Source: Lachnocurva sp029100405
GTDB lineage: Bacteria; Bacillota; Clostridia; Lachnospirales; Lachnospiraceae
NCBI GenBank assembly: GCA_046263755.1
Contig: JBJYZC010000003.1
Location: 135,664-199,663 of the forward strand
Direction of reading: 5' to 3'
Length of the DNA: 64,000 nt
Shown here: positions 51,393 through 61,846 of the stretch, in pieces
Layout of the letters: every line of letters starts with the position of its first letter
How positions within the stretch are numbered: position 1 is the first letter of the stretch
Position numbers and translations under genes: made by a program
The notes under the pieces: generated by a model
What the model saw: the letters and a program-made list of their open reading frames with translations, nothing else
What the model was told of the DNA's origin: nothing
Databases searched by the model: none

Positions 51393-52688
51393 ATGATGGC
51401 AGAAATCATTCAAATTGAACCCACAGATCCATTCAAGACAGCACCGAAACGCGTGGCGGCTTACGCCCGTGTTTCGCTGGCATCCGAGCGGCTGCACCAT
51501 TCCATGCAGGCGCAGGTTTCTTATTATCGGGAGCTGATTCTCAATCATCCCGGCTGGGAACTGGCCGGGATCTACGCCGACGAAGGCATTTCCGGCACAC
51601 TGACCAGGAAACGGACGGATTTCCAGCGGATGATCCGTGACTGCGAAGCAGGACAAATCGATTTGATCCTGACCAAAAGCATCAGCCGTTTCGCCAGAAA
51701 TACCGTCGATCTCCTGGAGACGGTCCGTCATCTGAAGGCCATCGGCGTTGAAGTGATTTTCGAGGAACAGCATATCAGCAGCATGACAGAGTCGGGCGAA
51801 TTCATGCTGACCATTCTCGCCTCCTTTGCCCAGGAGGAAGTCCGGAATATTTCTTCGAATATCAAGTGGAGCGTCCAAAAAGCCTTCGCCGAAGGCCGTC
51901 CCCACTCGCGTTTTCCGATCTTAGGCTACCGCTGGGAAGGCTATGATCTGGTTCCGGTTCCGAAAGAAGCGGATGTGGTCCGAGGCATTTTCGCCCTCTA
52001 TCTCAGTGGTCTCTCCATGCGGGACATCATTGCCGAGGCCAGGGCCAGAGGTTATCGGACCGGAAAAGGCCTGCCCTACAACCGCGGCAGGATCTACAGC
52101 CTATTAAGGCGGGAGATCTACACCGGGAAACTCCTGCTCCAGCAGACCTACGTCGCCGATCCCATATCGAAACAAAGGAAGACCAATCACGGCGAGCTCA
52201 TGCAGTACCGGATTCTGGACCATCACAAGGCCATCATTTCCGAAGAAACCTTTGAAAGCGCCAGAGACATGCGAAAAAAGCGTGCCCATCAATTCTATTT
52301 CATCCACAATCACAAACCCTCTGTTTTCACGAAAATGATCCGCTGCAGCTGCTGCGGTGCCTACTACTGGCGGACGACCAACACGAACTCCATCGGCCGG
52401 ACCAAGTACGTCTACTGGCTCTGTTCTTCTAAGAAATCTCGAAAAAAAACATCCTTCCATTGCCCCTCCAAAGGCCTCCCCGACGATCGCCTCAAAACTG
52501 CCCTCGCCCCCGTTCTCGGGCTTGAAACATTCGATGACAATGTCTTCCTCAGAAAGGTAGACCACCTTGAAATGGGCACTTCCATCCTGCAAATCTTCTT
52601 CCGCGACGGCAGTCAAAGCAGTCTGAACTGGGAATTTAACGGAAAGGAAGCCCACCATAGATTAAGAATTGGCAAACGGACCGTATGA
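51393..52688 (+). CDS. Large serine recombinase, full length (recombinase 1)
   Basis: 431 aa. Resolvase domain at the N-terminus with the nucleophile serine in RVAAYARVS (Ser28) and the conserved arginines in SISRFARNTVDLLE. It is followed by the Recombinase domain (FPILGYRWEGYDLVPVPKEA onward) and a zinc-ribbon domain with CSCCGAYYW and a second cysteine pair. It would integrate, excise or invert DNA at short attachment sites. TAGGAGG precedes the start. It is followed 36 bp later by a second recombinase. Confidence 0.9.
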   Translation: MMAEIIQIEPTDPFKTAPKRVAAYARVSLASERLHHSMQAQVSYYRELILNHPGWELAGIYADEGISGTLTRKRTDFQRMIRDCEAGQIDLILTKSISRFARNTVDLLETVRHLKAIGVEVIFEEQHISSMTESGEFMLTILASFAQEEVRNISSNIKWSVQKAFAEGRPHSRFPILGYRWEGYDLVPVPKEADVVRGIFALYLSGLSMRDIIAEARARGYRTGKGLPYNRGRIYSLLRREIYTGKLLLQQTYVADPISKQRKTNHGELMQYRILDHHKAIISEETFESARDMRKKRAHQFYFIHNHKPSVFTKMIRCSCCGAYYWRTTNTNSIGRTKYVYWLCSSKKSRKKTSFHCPSKGLPDDRLKTALAPVLGLETFDDNVFLRKVDHLEMGTSILQIFFRDGSQSSLNWEFNGKEAHHRLRIGKRTV

Positions 52689-52730
52689 GTTGATCTGGAA
52701 CTGGTCTATATTTGGAACAGGAGCATGCGA

Positions 52731-53672
52731 ATGGAAAAACGAATTCGAAAGATCCCTGCGACCAAGAATCTCTATCATAATAAAGAGAAAGCAGAGAAGA
52801 GGCGGAGGCGGGTGGCGGCCTATGCCCGGGTCTCGACGGACCACGAGGACCAGGTCAAAAGCTGCCGGGCCCAGGTCGATTACTATACCCGCTTGATCAA
52901 GGGCCGGGAGGACTGGGATTTCGTCAGGGTCTACACCGATGAGGGAATTACGGGGACCAGCATCCGGCACAGGAGCGGTTTCCGGAGGATGGTAGAGGAT
53001 GCCCTGAACGGGCAGATCGACCTGATCGTCACCAAGTCCGTCAGCCGTTTTGCACGGAATACCGTGGATTGCCTGACCACCATACGAATGCTCAAGGAAC
53101 ACGGGGTCGAGTGCTTTTTTGAGAAGGAGGGGATCCGGACCTTCGATGGGAAGGGCGAACTCTTCCTGACCATCATGTCATCGATTGCCCAGGAAGAAGC
53201 AAGGACCATCTCGGAAAATTGTACCTGGGGACAGAGGAAGAGATTGAATGAGGGGAAAGCCACGATTCCTTTTTCTTCTTTTCTGGGTTTTATGCGGGGG
53301 CCGAACGGGGAACTTCTGGTCGATCCCGGGGAAGCGGCCATCGTCCGAAGGATCTACTCGGAATTCTTGTCCGGGCGGACCTGTTATGGAATCGCGAAAA
53401 GCCTGACAAGAGACGGGATTCCAACGCCCATGAAAAGAAAGGTCTGGAACCCGGAGACCATCCGTCATATCCTGACCAATGAGAAATACAAGGGCGATGC
53501 CCTCCTGCAGAAAAGCTTCACCGTAGACTACCTTACGAAAAAACGGAAGGTCAACCAGGGGGAGGTTCCGCAGATCTATGTCGAGGGAAATCATGAAGCA
53601 ATTATATCGCCGGAGATGTTCGAGAAGGTACAGGAGGAAATGAAGAGGAGACATCGCGCGAAAAACCGCTAG
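52731..53672 (+). CDS. Serine recombinase 2, C-terminally short
   Basis: About 313 aa from the ATG at 52731, with CAGGAG spaced 7 bases upstream (the ATG at 52725 would be too close). The resolvase domain has the serine in RVAAYARVS, and SVSRFARNTVDCLTT. The Recombinase domain follows (IPFSSFLGFMRGPNGELLVDP). It stops before the zinc ribbon and coiled coil present in recombinase 1, so it may be truncated or act as a partner. The paired arrangement recalls ccrA/ccrB of SCC cassettes. Confidence 0.85.
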   Translation: MEKRIRKIPATKNLYHNKEKAEKRRRRVAAYARVSTDHEDQVKSCRAQVDYYTRLIKGREDWDFVRVYTDEGITGTSIRHRSGFRRMVEDALNGQIDLIVTKSVSRFARNTVDCLTTIRMLKEHGVECFFEKEGIRTFDGKGELFLTIMSSIAQEEARTISENCTWGQRKRLNEGKATIPFSSFLGFMRGPNGELLVDPGEAAIVRRIYSEFLSGRTCYGIAKSLTRDGIPTPMKRKVWNPETIRHILTNEKYKGDALLQKSFTVDYLTKKRKVNQGEVPQIYVEGNHEAIISPEMFEKVQEEMKRRHRAKNR

Positions 53673-53736
53673 CGTCTCCATTTTTTACGTGAAAAAAATG
53701 CTACTTCCCCCTGTCCATCTATGCTAAGATAACTCC

Positions 53737-54726
53737 ATGAAGAAAATTACACTCGAAGAGCTTCTGAAAGGCAAACAATCTGCTTCCTACCGGGAGCAGT
53801 ATTTATATGTGACCGGACTGATTCGTGACGGGAAGATCCTCCCCATGAAATCCTCTGAAAGTAATGGCAAGAACCCGGCTCTGCCCCTCCGCTTTTGGCT
53901 TGTGACACCCGAAAGAGATGACCGGCGCTACCGGGACGAGCTGTCCTTCGAACTGGATCCCAGGATCGTACCGGACTACTACCTCCGCCATATGGCAGTC
54001 TACGAAAAGGACCGGCCCTTCGTTCTACAGCTCAGCGACTATCTTAGAAATCATAGTGAAGACCTGGAAACCGAGATCTCTGAGAACGAGCGGAGCTTTG
54101 CCATCTGGCAGAGGGAGAAATTTCTCCAGAAAGGCGCAGGCTTTCGCATCTTAAAGAATTGCGGGATCGACCCGTCTCTTCTGTCTTTCTATCCGACCTC
54201 AGAACCCCTTGCCTATTACTCGGCAGACCGAAGTGCCGGCCAGAATATTCTCATGATTGAGAACAAGGACACCTTTTTCAGCATGCGAAAAGCCCTTCTG
54301 AACGGAAGGTCCGAGATCCTGGCCACCCCGGTCGGTACCCTGATCTACGGCGCCGGCAAAGGCATATGGAAAAGCCTCGATGATTTCGAACTCTGCGTTG
54401 AACCCTATATGAGAGATCCGGGGAATCACTATCTCTATTTTGGCGATCTGGACTTTGAAGGCATCGGAATTTATGACAAGGTACAGGAGATCTTCCGTTC
54501 GGCCGGCCGGGACATCGCTCCTTTTACTGCCGCCTATCAGAAAATGCTGGACAAGGCAAAAGCCTTTGGCATCGACCATCTTCCAAGGACAAAGATCAAC
54601 CAAAACCACAATATCCGGGATGAGTTTTTCACTTGCTTTTCATCGAAGACAGCCCAAGGGATGCGAACCATCCTGGAAAGCGGGCGCTATATCCCGCAGG
54701 AGATTCTCAATATCCTGGACTTTTAA
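53737..54726 (+). CDS. jetD: Wadjet component JetD (Toprim-like nuclease)
   Basis: 329 aa. The Toprim-like DUF2220 domain is visible: ILMIENKDTF with Glu175, and YFGDLDFEG with Asp237 and Asp239, followed by a typical C-terminal YIPQEILN. JetD is the nuclease that cleaves DNA when the SMC complex extrudes small circular DNA. It stands first in the operon here, 64 bp after recombinase 2, with no strong ribosome site. Confidence 0.85.
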   Translation: MKKITLEELLKGKQSASYREQYLYVTGLIRDGKILPMKSSESNGKNPALPLRFWLVTPERDDRRYRDELSFELDPRIVPDYYLRHMAVYEKDRPFVLQLSDYLRNHSEDLETEISENERSFAIWQREKFLQKGAGFRILKNCGIDPSLLSFYPTSEPLAYYSADRSAGQNILMIENKDTFFSMRKALLNGRSEILATPVGTLIYGAGKGIWKSLDDFELCVEPYMRDPGNHYLYFGDLDFEGIGIYDKVQEIFRSAGRDIAPFTAAYQKMLDKAKAFGIDHLPRTKINQNHNIRDEFFTCFSSKTAQGMRTILESGRYIPQEILNILDF

Positions 54727-54743
54727 CTCGCTAAGGAGAAAAC

Positions 54744-56429
54744 ATGCATTACGAATTTCTGGATCAATTCGCAAGAAGAATGAAGTATGTCGGCAGATAT
54801 GCGGTCCTTCTTCGCATGAGCATGAATAAGCAGACCTGGAAGCAGTACGGATTCGATGATAGTGATGAAGAGATCAATCTGCTTTTTTCTGTTCTCCTCT
54901 ATATCATGGAACAGTCCTTAAAGGATGAAAACTGTACGGTAGACGACATCGCCGCCTTTATCGATGACCTGAACACTTCTTATTTCCGGAAAGAAATTGG
55001 CTATGATGAGTGTCGCACTCTTTCCGACTTTATCATCAACGTCATCCTGTCAAACGAGGGCCAGAGCATGTCTTTTCATGGTTTTGATTTCACCGAAAGA
55101 CAGTACCGGGATCTCCCCGTGAGCTTCGTCAATAACAAAGTCGTCTATACCGACGGCGATGTCCGGAGGACTTCCTACTATCTCACAGAGGATGGCTATA
55201 ATCTGGTTTTGTCCACACTGGAAATCGAGGACAATCTGAAGCTCACCGTCCATGAGATGATATTCGAACTGCATTTAAAAAAGCAGAGCTATGATAAGGC
55301 CGTTTCCGATATTCGGAATGTCTTCCAGCTCTTGCAGATCCAGCTGCGAAAAATTCAGGAAGCCATGGTTCGAATCCGGCGGAATGCACTCAACTATTCT
55401 GTGGAAGAATACCAAAAGATCCTGAATGAGAACCTTGACACGATCAGTGAGACCAAGGACAAATTTACGGCCTACCGCCGTCAGGTCCGCGAACGGTCCA
55501 GGGAAATGGAAGAAATGGACTTGAATGTTCAAAGGCTTACAGACAAGGAAAGCAAAACACTTGCCAATCTGCGCCAGATCGATGATTACCTGAGTCGGGC
55601 CCTGGATGAGCAGCAGAAGATCTTAGAGTCCCATCTCGATCTGAAATCCCTCTATACCCATGAACTGGAACAGCTTTCACAGATGTCTATGATAAGGCGG
55701 TTTTCTTTAACAGCTGACCTCTATGACAAGGTTCTCGATGATCCATCGGTTCTGGACCGGATGGACATCTTCTTTCGCCCCCTGTTCCGTCAGAATCCGG
55801 AGAAAATATATCTGCCGGACAAATCCTTTGCCCCACAGCGTCCCATTCGATCGAGGGTGGCTGAGGAAGACGAGGAATGGATGGATCAGGAAGCCGAGGA
55901 CAATCAGGCAGAAGAACGAGAGCGGATCCAGGAAAAACTGGCATTGTATCGTAAGAGCGTGTCTGCTCTGATTGGCGAAGCTATCCATGGACATCTGGAA
56001 GGTCTGACCGATCGGGAAGGCCACAAGAGATTCGCTGCCACCTGTTCCCTGCAGGAATTGGCAGATAAATGCTCAAACGATCCGGATCTGCAAAAAGCGA
56101 TCATTCCGGATGCCGACAAATTCAAGGAGATCATGGTGGAATTCCTGAAAAGCAGGACCTTCGATATCGATGAACTGCAAAAAGAACGAAAAGAGAATCT
56201 CCAGGAAGAAGCGAGAACATTCTCTTTGTCAGAAATATTGCTCGATCTGGCTGATGAAATGAAAGATCACCGGCTTTATCAGGTCGAAGCCATGAAGATT
56301 GATGATGGCAGTATTGCAGAATTTCGAGGTGTCCCTTATGGAGATGACATGAATGTCGATATCCGCTGCTCCAATTGTCTGATTCGCATTCGTTGGGAGG
56401 ATTCGAATGGATATCCCAAGCCGGAATAG
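54744..56429 (+). CDS. jetA: Wadjet component JetA (kleisin-like)
   Basis: 561 aa, acidic, mostly helical, with coiled-coil-like stretches (about 175-300) and the start MHYEFLDQFARRMKYVGRY characteristic of the JetA/DUF5716 group. It is predicted to act as the kleisin bridging the SMC heads. AAGGAGAAA precedes the ATG; spacing to jetD is 17 bp. The domain was judged from operon position and pattern, not from a database match. Confidence 0.85.
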   Translation: MHYEFLDQFARRMKYVGRYAVLLRMSMNKQTWKQYGFDDSDEEINLLFSVLLYIMEQSLKDENCTVDDIAAFIDDLNTSYFRKEIGYDECRTLSDFIINVILSNEGQSMSFHGFDFTERQYRDLPVSFVNNKVVYTDGDVRRTSYYLTEDGYNLVLSTLEIEDNLKLTVHEMIFELHLKKQSYDKAVSDIRNVFQLLQIQLRKIQEAMVRIRRNALNYSVEEYQKILNENLDTISETKDKFTAYRRQVRERSREMEEMDLNVQRLTDKESKTLANLRQIDDYLSRALDEQQKILESHLDLKSLYTHELEQLSQMSMIRRFSLTADLYDKVLDDPSVLDRMDIFFRPLFRQNPEKIYLPDKSFAPQRPIRSRVAEEDEEWMDQEAEDNQAEERERIQEKLALYRKSVSALIGEAIHGHLEGLTDREGHKRFAATCSLQELADKCSNDPDLQKAIIPDADKFKEIMVEFLKSRTFDIDELQKERKENLQEEARTFSLSEILLDLADEMKDHRLYQVEAMKIDDGSIAEFRGVPYGDDMNVDIRCSNCLIRIRWEDSNGYPKPE

Positions 56430-56521
56430 AAGCCTGAGAGCAAAGCGGTTTCCACAGAGACAGCATACAAGAACAAAACGAAAGATTAATGGAAATCAGA
56501 CCATACACGGGAGGTTCGGTC

Positions 56522-57295
56522 ATGGCATATGATATGAAAGAGATCCGGCTGAGCCAGGAGATTTTCGTACGTCTCCTGGAAAGCCACGAGCTCTGTGAGG
56601 AAGATTCCGGCGAACTCTTCGACGCCTATACAACGAGTGAAGAAGTTCAGAATCTGACCAAGTCTCAGGGTGATGCAATGGATGCAGATGTCGAGCAGTA
56701 CGGGGACACCATCTATCTCATTCCCCGCGAAGACAATCATTTCCTTGGCTATTCCAAGGCACAATTGAAGCAGGAACTCTGCCGGGCCAATGCGACAGAC
56801 AAGGATTACTATTTGAGCCAGTTTGTGATCCTTACCCTCCTCACTCTCTTCTATGACGGCCAGGGAGCAACCGCTCACACCCGCGACTTCATACGGGCGG
56901 GTGAATTGCAGAACGTGATCTCAGAGCGACTTCGCGAGGGGGTGAGTCGGTTCAATGAAGAGGAAGAAAGGGAACATGGTCTATCTTTCTCAAATATGCA
57001 GGAGGCCTATGAGCAGCTGCGCTCGGATGAACGCGGCTCCCGGGCTCGTACGACCAAGGAGGGCTTCCTCTACTACATCCTGAAATTCCTGGAAAAGCAG
57101 GGGCTCATCGACTACATCGAGAAGGACGATATGATCAAAACGACGAAAAAGCTGGATCAGTTCATGGACTGGAACCTTCTGAACCAGAACAATTACCAGC
57201 GGGTTCTCCGCGTTCTCTCGTCTCTGGAGGAAACGAAGACCAAGACCAAAAAGGAATCAAGTGCAAAGGCCAGTCAGAGGGAGGAGCAGTCATGA
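56522..57295 (+). CDS. jetB: Wadjet component JetB (DUF4194, KITE-like)
   Basis: 257 aa from the ATG at 56522 with GGGAGG 7 bases upstream; the earlier ATG (56489) lacks such a site. The protein has the helical, tandem winged-helix-like pattern of DUF4194/JetB proteins (LEKQGLIDYIEKDDMIKTT near the C-terminus). It would bind JetA. It overlaps jetC by 4 bp. Confidence 0.85.
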   Translation: MAYDMKEIRLSQEIFVRLLESHELCEEDSGELFDAYTTSEEVQNLTKSQGDAMDADVEQYGDTIYLIPREDNHFLGYSKAQLKQELCRANATDKDYYLSQFVILTLLTLFYDGQGATAHTRDFIRAGELQNVISERLREGVSRFNEEEEREHGLSFSNMQEAYEQLRSDERGSRARTTKEGFLYYILKFLEKQGLIDYIEKDDMIKTTKKLDQFMDWNLLNQNNYQRVLRVLSSLEETKTKTKKESSAKASQREEQS

Positions 57296-60200
57296 GTAAA
57301 ATCAACCGTCTCAGGATCATCAATCTAAAATACAATCATGATTCCATTCAGGTTGGAGACGAAAGCTTTGACTTCAATGGCCAGAGCACCCTTCTGACCC
57401 TTCGAAACGGCGGCGGTAAGACCGTTCTCGTCCAGATGATGATGGCGCCCTTCGTTCACAGGAGGTATCGCGATCTCGCAGACCGGCCCTTCGCATCCTA
57501 TTTCACAACTTCCCGCCCGACTTTCATTCTGGTCGAGTGGAAACTCGATGGCGGCGGTGGCTATGTCCTGACTGGCATGATGGTCCGCCGAAATCAGGAG
57601 GCAGAGTCGCCGGAAGAACTGGACATCACGAATTTTATTTCCGAATACCGGCAGAGCGATCCTCTGGATCTCGCCCATATTCCCATCACGGAGAAGACGG
57701 CCAAGGGCGAAGTCCTGAAGGGCTATGCCCAGTGCCGTCAGCTTTTCGATAACTGGAAGAAGGAATCCGGGACTGCCTTCTTCTGCTATGACATGAACCA
57801 GCCCGCCCAGTCCCGCCAGTATTTTGACAAACTGGCCGAGTACGATATTTATTACCGGGAGTGGGAGGCTATCATTCATAAGGTCAATCTCGAAGAATCC
57901 GGCCTGTCCAATCTCTTCTCGGACTGCAAAAATGAGGCCGGTCTGACCGAGAAATGGCTTCTCGACACCGTTGAGAAAAAGCTCAACCGGGGCAGGGATG
58001 CCATGAAGGAATTTCGCTCGATCATGGGGAAATATGCCATCCAGTATAAGGACAACCAATCCAAGATCAAACGAAGGGATACGATCGAGATCTTCCGCCA
58101 GAAATCAGAAGAAATACAGACCCAGGGTCAAGCCTGCCATGCTACCGAGCAGGACTTAAAGCAGCAGGAAGACGACATTGCCTGCTTTCGGGACAGTCTC
58201 CGGGATCTTCTGGAAAAACAGACCGAGAAGGAGTCTGCCCTTCGGATGGAGGAGGAGACCATTGCCAATGAAGTCACGCTTCTGCATTATCAGAAATTCT
58301 CCGCAGAGATCGTCCGAAACGAAAAAGAACAGACGGAAAATCAGGCGGAAAAAGACGCTTTGGTGGAGAAAAGAAATTCCCTTTCCAACGAGCGTTCCCG
58401 GGCAGAACGAAAGCAGCATCTCTATGTCTGTGCCAAACAGCAGGAAGAACTGAATGAGGCCATAGAGGATCTGACAGAGACGGAAGAAAGCCTTCGTCTC
58501 CTTCGAGAAAAGACCCGGGATCTGGCCCCGGAGCGAGAAGAAATCGGAGGTAAACTCGCGGGTTTCTATTCTGTTAAGATCAAAATGAAGGAAGCGGCAC
58601 AGGCCGAGGCCAAAGAGACTCTCCAAAGACTGGAGGCGGACCGGCTTTCTTCCAAGGATCAGGAAAGCAAGGCGGAATCGTCCCGCCAAAAGCTGGCCGG
58701 TGAGCTCGGTGTGATGAAGGAGCGGATCCGGCGGTTTGACGAATCAGAGGAGCGGTTCAACCGCCGTTACCGGGCCTCTCTTTCCAGGAATATTCTGGGA
58801 GAATATGAAGAGGGCCTTCTGACAGAAGTCTCCCTGGCCTGGCAGGATCAGAAGAAGAAATTGGAAGAGGAAGGTCGAGAAGCAGCGGCTGCGAAAACAG
58901 ATGCTGAAGGGGAAATGGAAGCCTGTCGGCGCAGACTGGAAGAGATCCGCCGGAACAAGACCATTCAGGAAGAAAACCTGCGCCAGTCGGAAGAGAAAAA
59001 AGCAGCATTTGAACAGGAACTCTCGGAACGAGAAGAGATCCTCCGCTATTTCGGCATTCCTAAGGACAAACTTTTTGACACAAAGAGGATCCTCGAGGCA
59101 GCCGATGCCAAACTCCATGAAATCGAAGAGATCCGAAAGAACATGGCTGTGAAGCTGAGCCGTTTGGAAGGCGAATACCGCCAGCTGAACGGCGGTGAGG
59201 TCGTCGAATTGTCCGACGATTTCCGCCATATGCTTGAAGAAGCCGACATTCACTATCTCTATGGCATGGAATGGCTGGCAAAAAACAAGAATACAGAAAG
59301 TCAGAACCGCCGCCTGGTCTGCCGGTATCCTTTCCTCCCTTATGCACTTCTGATGAGCGCATCAGAAGCTGACCGGCTCCGCCATCTCACCATAGAAACA
59401 CATACTTCCACCCCGATTCCTATCCTGATCCGGGAAGATCTGGTCGATACAAGGGAAGCAGGGGGAAAAAAGGAAACCGCTGCAGAGGAATCTTATGTCA
59501 TCGATTTCGATCATGTAAGCTTCTATCTCTGTTTCAATGATGCTCTTCTGAACCGGAAAAAGCTCCAGGAAACGATCCGGGAAAAGGAGCAGGAGATTCA
59601 ACGCATGAAGGATGACGCAGCTGTAAAAGACAGTGAATATCATACCTACTACGAACAACGTGGCATCATTGCTAATCAGAAGGTGTCCCGTGACTCCTAT
59701 GATGCTCTGGTATCCGACATCCAGTCTCTTCAGGAAGCCATTGCCACATCCTTGTCGCGGATAGAGGAAATGCAGAAAAGGATCGAAGAAGATTCCGAAG
59801 AGATCAAAAAAGCGGAAGAAACCATCCGCGAAAAGGACCTTGCCATTCGAAAACTGACAGACCTTCTATCTGATTTTGAAAAGCTCTGCAGCGATTATGG
59901 GGAAACCCTGCAAATCATGCGCCAGCGGAACGAAGCCGTAAAGCGTGACCGGGAACTTGAGAAAGAGATCTATGATCTGAAAAACAAACAGGAAGAGCTG
60001 GAATCCTCCATTCGGAAAACGGATGCCTATCGAAGCACTCTGCAGATGGAGATGGAAACCCTCCGCCAGGAAGCTTTTGAATTTGCCTCCTATCAGGCTT
60101 TGGATGGGAATCTGAGGGAAGAAGAAGCTGCTGCGCTGCGGGCGCGTTACGATGTGATCACCTCCGGTGTCACAGGGGAGCAGAAGGAACTGGAGAAGAA

Positions 60201-61710
60201 GGTCAAACGGCAGACCGCACGGAAGCAGAAGAAAGAGAAGGAACTTTCCGGCAGTGCCAAAGAATACGGCTTTCAGGAAAAAGACTGGCGGGAGATTCGC
60301 TATGATCAGATGGAGGAACTGCGCCTTCAGAAGGAAGCCGCTGCCCTCCTGGAAGAAATGAATCAAAGACAGGCGGAGATCACCGTTTGCGAGAAAAAGG
60401 CCGGTGCCCTGGAGGAGAGAAAAAAGACCATCCTCTCGAATATGCAGGATATGACCGGAAGGGCCGAACCGCTTTTGGCATCCGAGATTCCCGTTATCGA
60501 TTATGACCGGGCCATCGCAGACAAGAGACATAGCCAGAAGATCAAGGCCGAAGAAAGAGAGAAAGCGGAAAACCGTCGCCGGACCTATGAGGAGAACCTT
60601 ACTGCCCTGGCGGAATTTGACGAATTGACAAGAAAAGAAGATAACCCTCTGGACGACAGCCTTTCCGGCATGAGTGATGCCATGATCCGTAAGCATCAGG
60701 GCGAACTGAAGCGGGACTATATTGGACTCCAGGATACCCTTCGGAAAGAACGGGAGAAGATCGGCCGCACGATCAGTGAGATCATGCGAAGCGAGGATTT
60801 GCAGGAAGACTTCTTCCAGAAGCCTCTCTCTACCCTCCAGTCACTTACCGGATCTGCGGAGCAGCTTTTAAACCAACTGCATATCATCCTGACTTCCTTT
60901 GATCAATTGATTGAGAAACTCATGGTCGACATTGCCCTGGTGGATAAAGAGCAGGCGCGGATCACAGAGATCATGGAGGATTATCTGCACCGGGTCAATA
61001 CAGATCTCGGAAAAATCGATGATAATTCGACGATCACGATTCGGGAACGTTCGGTGAAAATGTTGAAGATCGGTACTCCGGATTGGGATGAAAACCAGGC
61101 CATGTATCAGATCCGTCTGCGCGATTACATCGATGATGTGACCGCTCACTGCGTCGCCTTGCTGGAAGAGAATCACAATATTGAAGAATATTTGGGGTCC
61201 AGGATCACGACGAAGGCTCTTTACGATGCTGTTGCCGGGATCCGAAATGTCACCGTGCGTCTGTATAAAATCGAAGCAGAACAGGAATATCCGATCACCT
61301 GGTCAGAAGTCGCGAAAAATTCCGGTGGAGAGGGCTTCCTCTCAGCCTTCGTCATCCTGACCAGCCTTCTCTATTACTTAAGGCGAAACGACAGCGACAT
61401 CTTCGCAGACCGGAAAGAGACGAAGGTCCTCATCATGGACAATCCTTTTGCCCAGACCAATGCCTCGCACCTCTTGATTCCTCTCATGGAAGTCGCCAAG
61501 AAGAGCGGGACCCAGTTGATCTGCCTGACCGGCCTCGGCGGAGAGTCCATTTACAACCGCTTTGACAATATCTATGTCCTGAACCTGTATTCATCCAGCC
61601 TGAGAAGCGGCATGCGCTATCTGAAAGCGGAGCATGAAAGAGGCAGTGCAGACGAAAGCATGATGGTATCGAATGTACTGGTGACCGGGGAACAGATGAG
61701 TTTGTTTTAG
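57292..61710 (+). CDS. jetC: Wadjet component JetC (SMC-like ATPase)
   Basis: 1472 aa. Head domain at both ends: Walker A NGGGKT (39-44) and, near the C-terminus, the ABC signature NSGGEGFLSAF and Walker B KVLIMDNPFAQ. Two very long coiled coils flank a central hinge-like part. It is the motor of the Wadjet complex that extrudes plasmid DNA loops and triggers JetD cleavage. All four Wadjet genes are intact and in one direction, so the system is probably functional. Confidence 0.93.
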   Translation: MSKINRLRIINLKYNHDSIQVGDESFDFNGQSTLLTLRNGGGKTVLVQMMMAPFVHRRYRDLADRPFASYFTTSRPTFILVEWKLDGGGGYVLTGMMVRRNQEAESPEELDITNFISEYRQSDPLDLAHIPITEKTAKGEVLKGYAQCRQLFDNWKKESGTAFFCYDMNQPAQSRQYFDKLAEYDIYYREWEAIIHKVNLEESGLSNLFSDCKNEAGLTEKWLLDTVEKKLNRGRDAMKEFRSIMGKYAIQYKDNQSKIKRRDTIEIFRQKSEEIQTQGQACHATEQDLKQQEDDIACFRDSLRDLLEKQTEKESALRMEEETIANEVTLLHYQKFSAEIVRNEKEQTENQAEKDALVEKRNSLSNERSRAERKQHLYVCAKQQEELNEAIEDLTETEESLRLLREKTRDLAPEREEIGGKLAGFYSVKIKMKEAAQAEAKETLQRLEADRLSSKDQESKAESSRQKLAGELGVMKERIRRFDESEERFNRRYRASLSRNILGEYEEGLLTEVSLAWQDQKKKLEEEGREAAAAKTDAEGEMEACRRRLEEIRRNKTIQEENLRQSEEKKAAFEQELSEREEILRYFGIPKDKLFDTKRILEAADAKLHEIEEIRKNMAVKLSRLEGEYRQLNGGEVVELSDDFRHMLEEADIHYLYGMEWLAKNKNTESQNRRLVCRYPFLPYALLMSASEADRLRHLTIETHTSTPIPILIREDLVDTREAGGKKETAAEESYVIDFDHVSFYLCFNDALLNRKKLQETIREKEQEIQRMKDDAAVKDSEYHTYYEQRGIIANQKVSRDSYDALVSDIQSLQEAIATSLSRIEEMQKRIEEDSEEIKKAEETIREKDLAIRKLTDLLSDFEKLCSDYGETLQIMRQRNEAVKRDRELEKEIYDLKNKQEELESSIRKTDAYRSTLQMEMETLRQEAFEFASYQALDGNLREEEAAALRARYDVITSGVTGEQKELEKKVKRQTARKQKKEKELSGSAKEYGFQEKDWREIRYDQMEELRLQKEAAALLEEMNQRQAEITVCEKKAGALEERKKTILSNMQDMTGRAEPLLASEIPVIDYDRAIADKRHSQKIKAEEREKAENRRRTYEENLTALAEFDELTRKEDNPLDDSLSGMSDAMIRKHQGELKRDYIGLQDTLRKEREKIGRTISEIMRSEDLQEDFFQKPLSTLQSLTGSAEQLLNQLHIILTSFDQLIEKLMVDIALVDKEQARITEIMEDYLHRVNTDLGKIDDNSTITIRERSVKMLKIGTPDWDENQAMYQIRLRDYIDDVTAHCVALLEENHNIEEYLGSRITTKALYDAVAGIRNVTVRLYKIEAEQEYPITWSEVAKNSGGEGFLSAFVILTSLLYYLRRNDSDIFADRKETKVLIMDNPFAQTNASHLLIPLMEVAKKSGTQLICLTGLGGESIYNRFDNIYVLNLYSSSLRSGMRYLKAEHERGSADESMMVSNVLVTGEQMSLF

Positions 61711-61846
61711 CGATATTTCCGGCATAAAGTAAGTCCTCAATCACCGGTACCTTTTCAGGGTACCATATTTCTGCGATGATATCTCTATTTATTGACGAGT
61801 TGCACGACTTGCAAAAGTTGTGCAATGCTATGAAGGAGGTATTCGC

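Noticed and set aside
57292..61710. SbcC- or MukB-type housekeeping SMC
   Set aside because: The jetD, jetA and jetB neighbours with coupled starts identify it as the Wadjet SMC.
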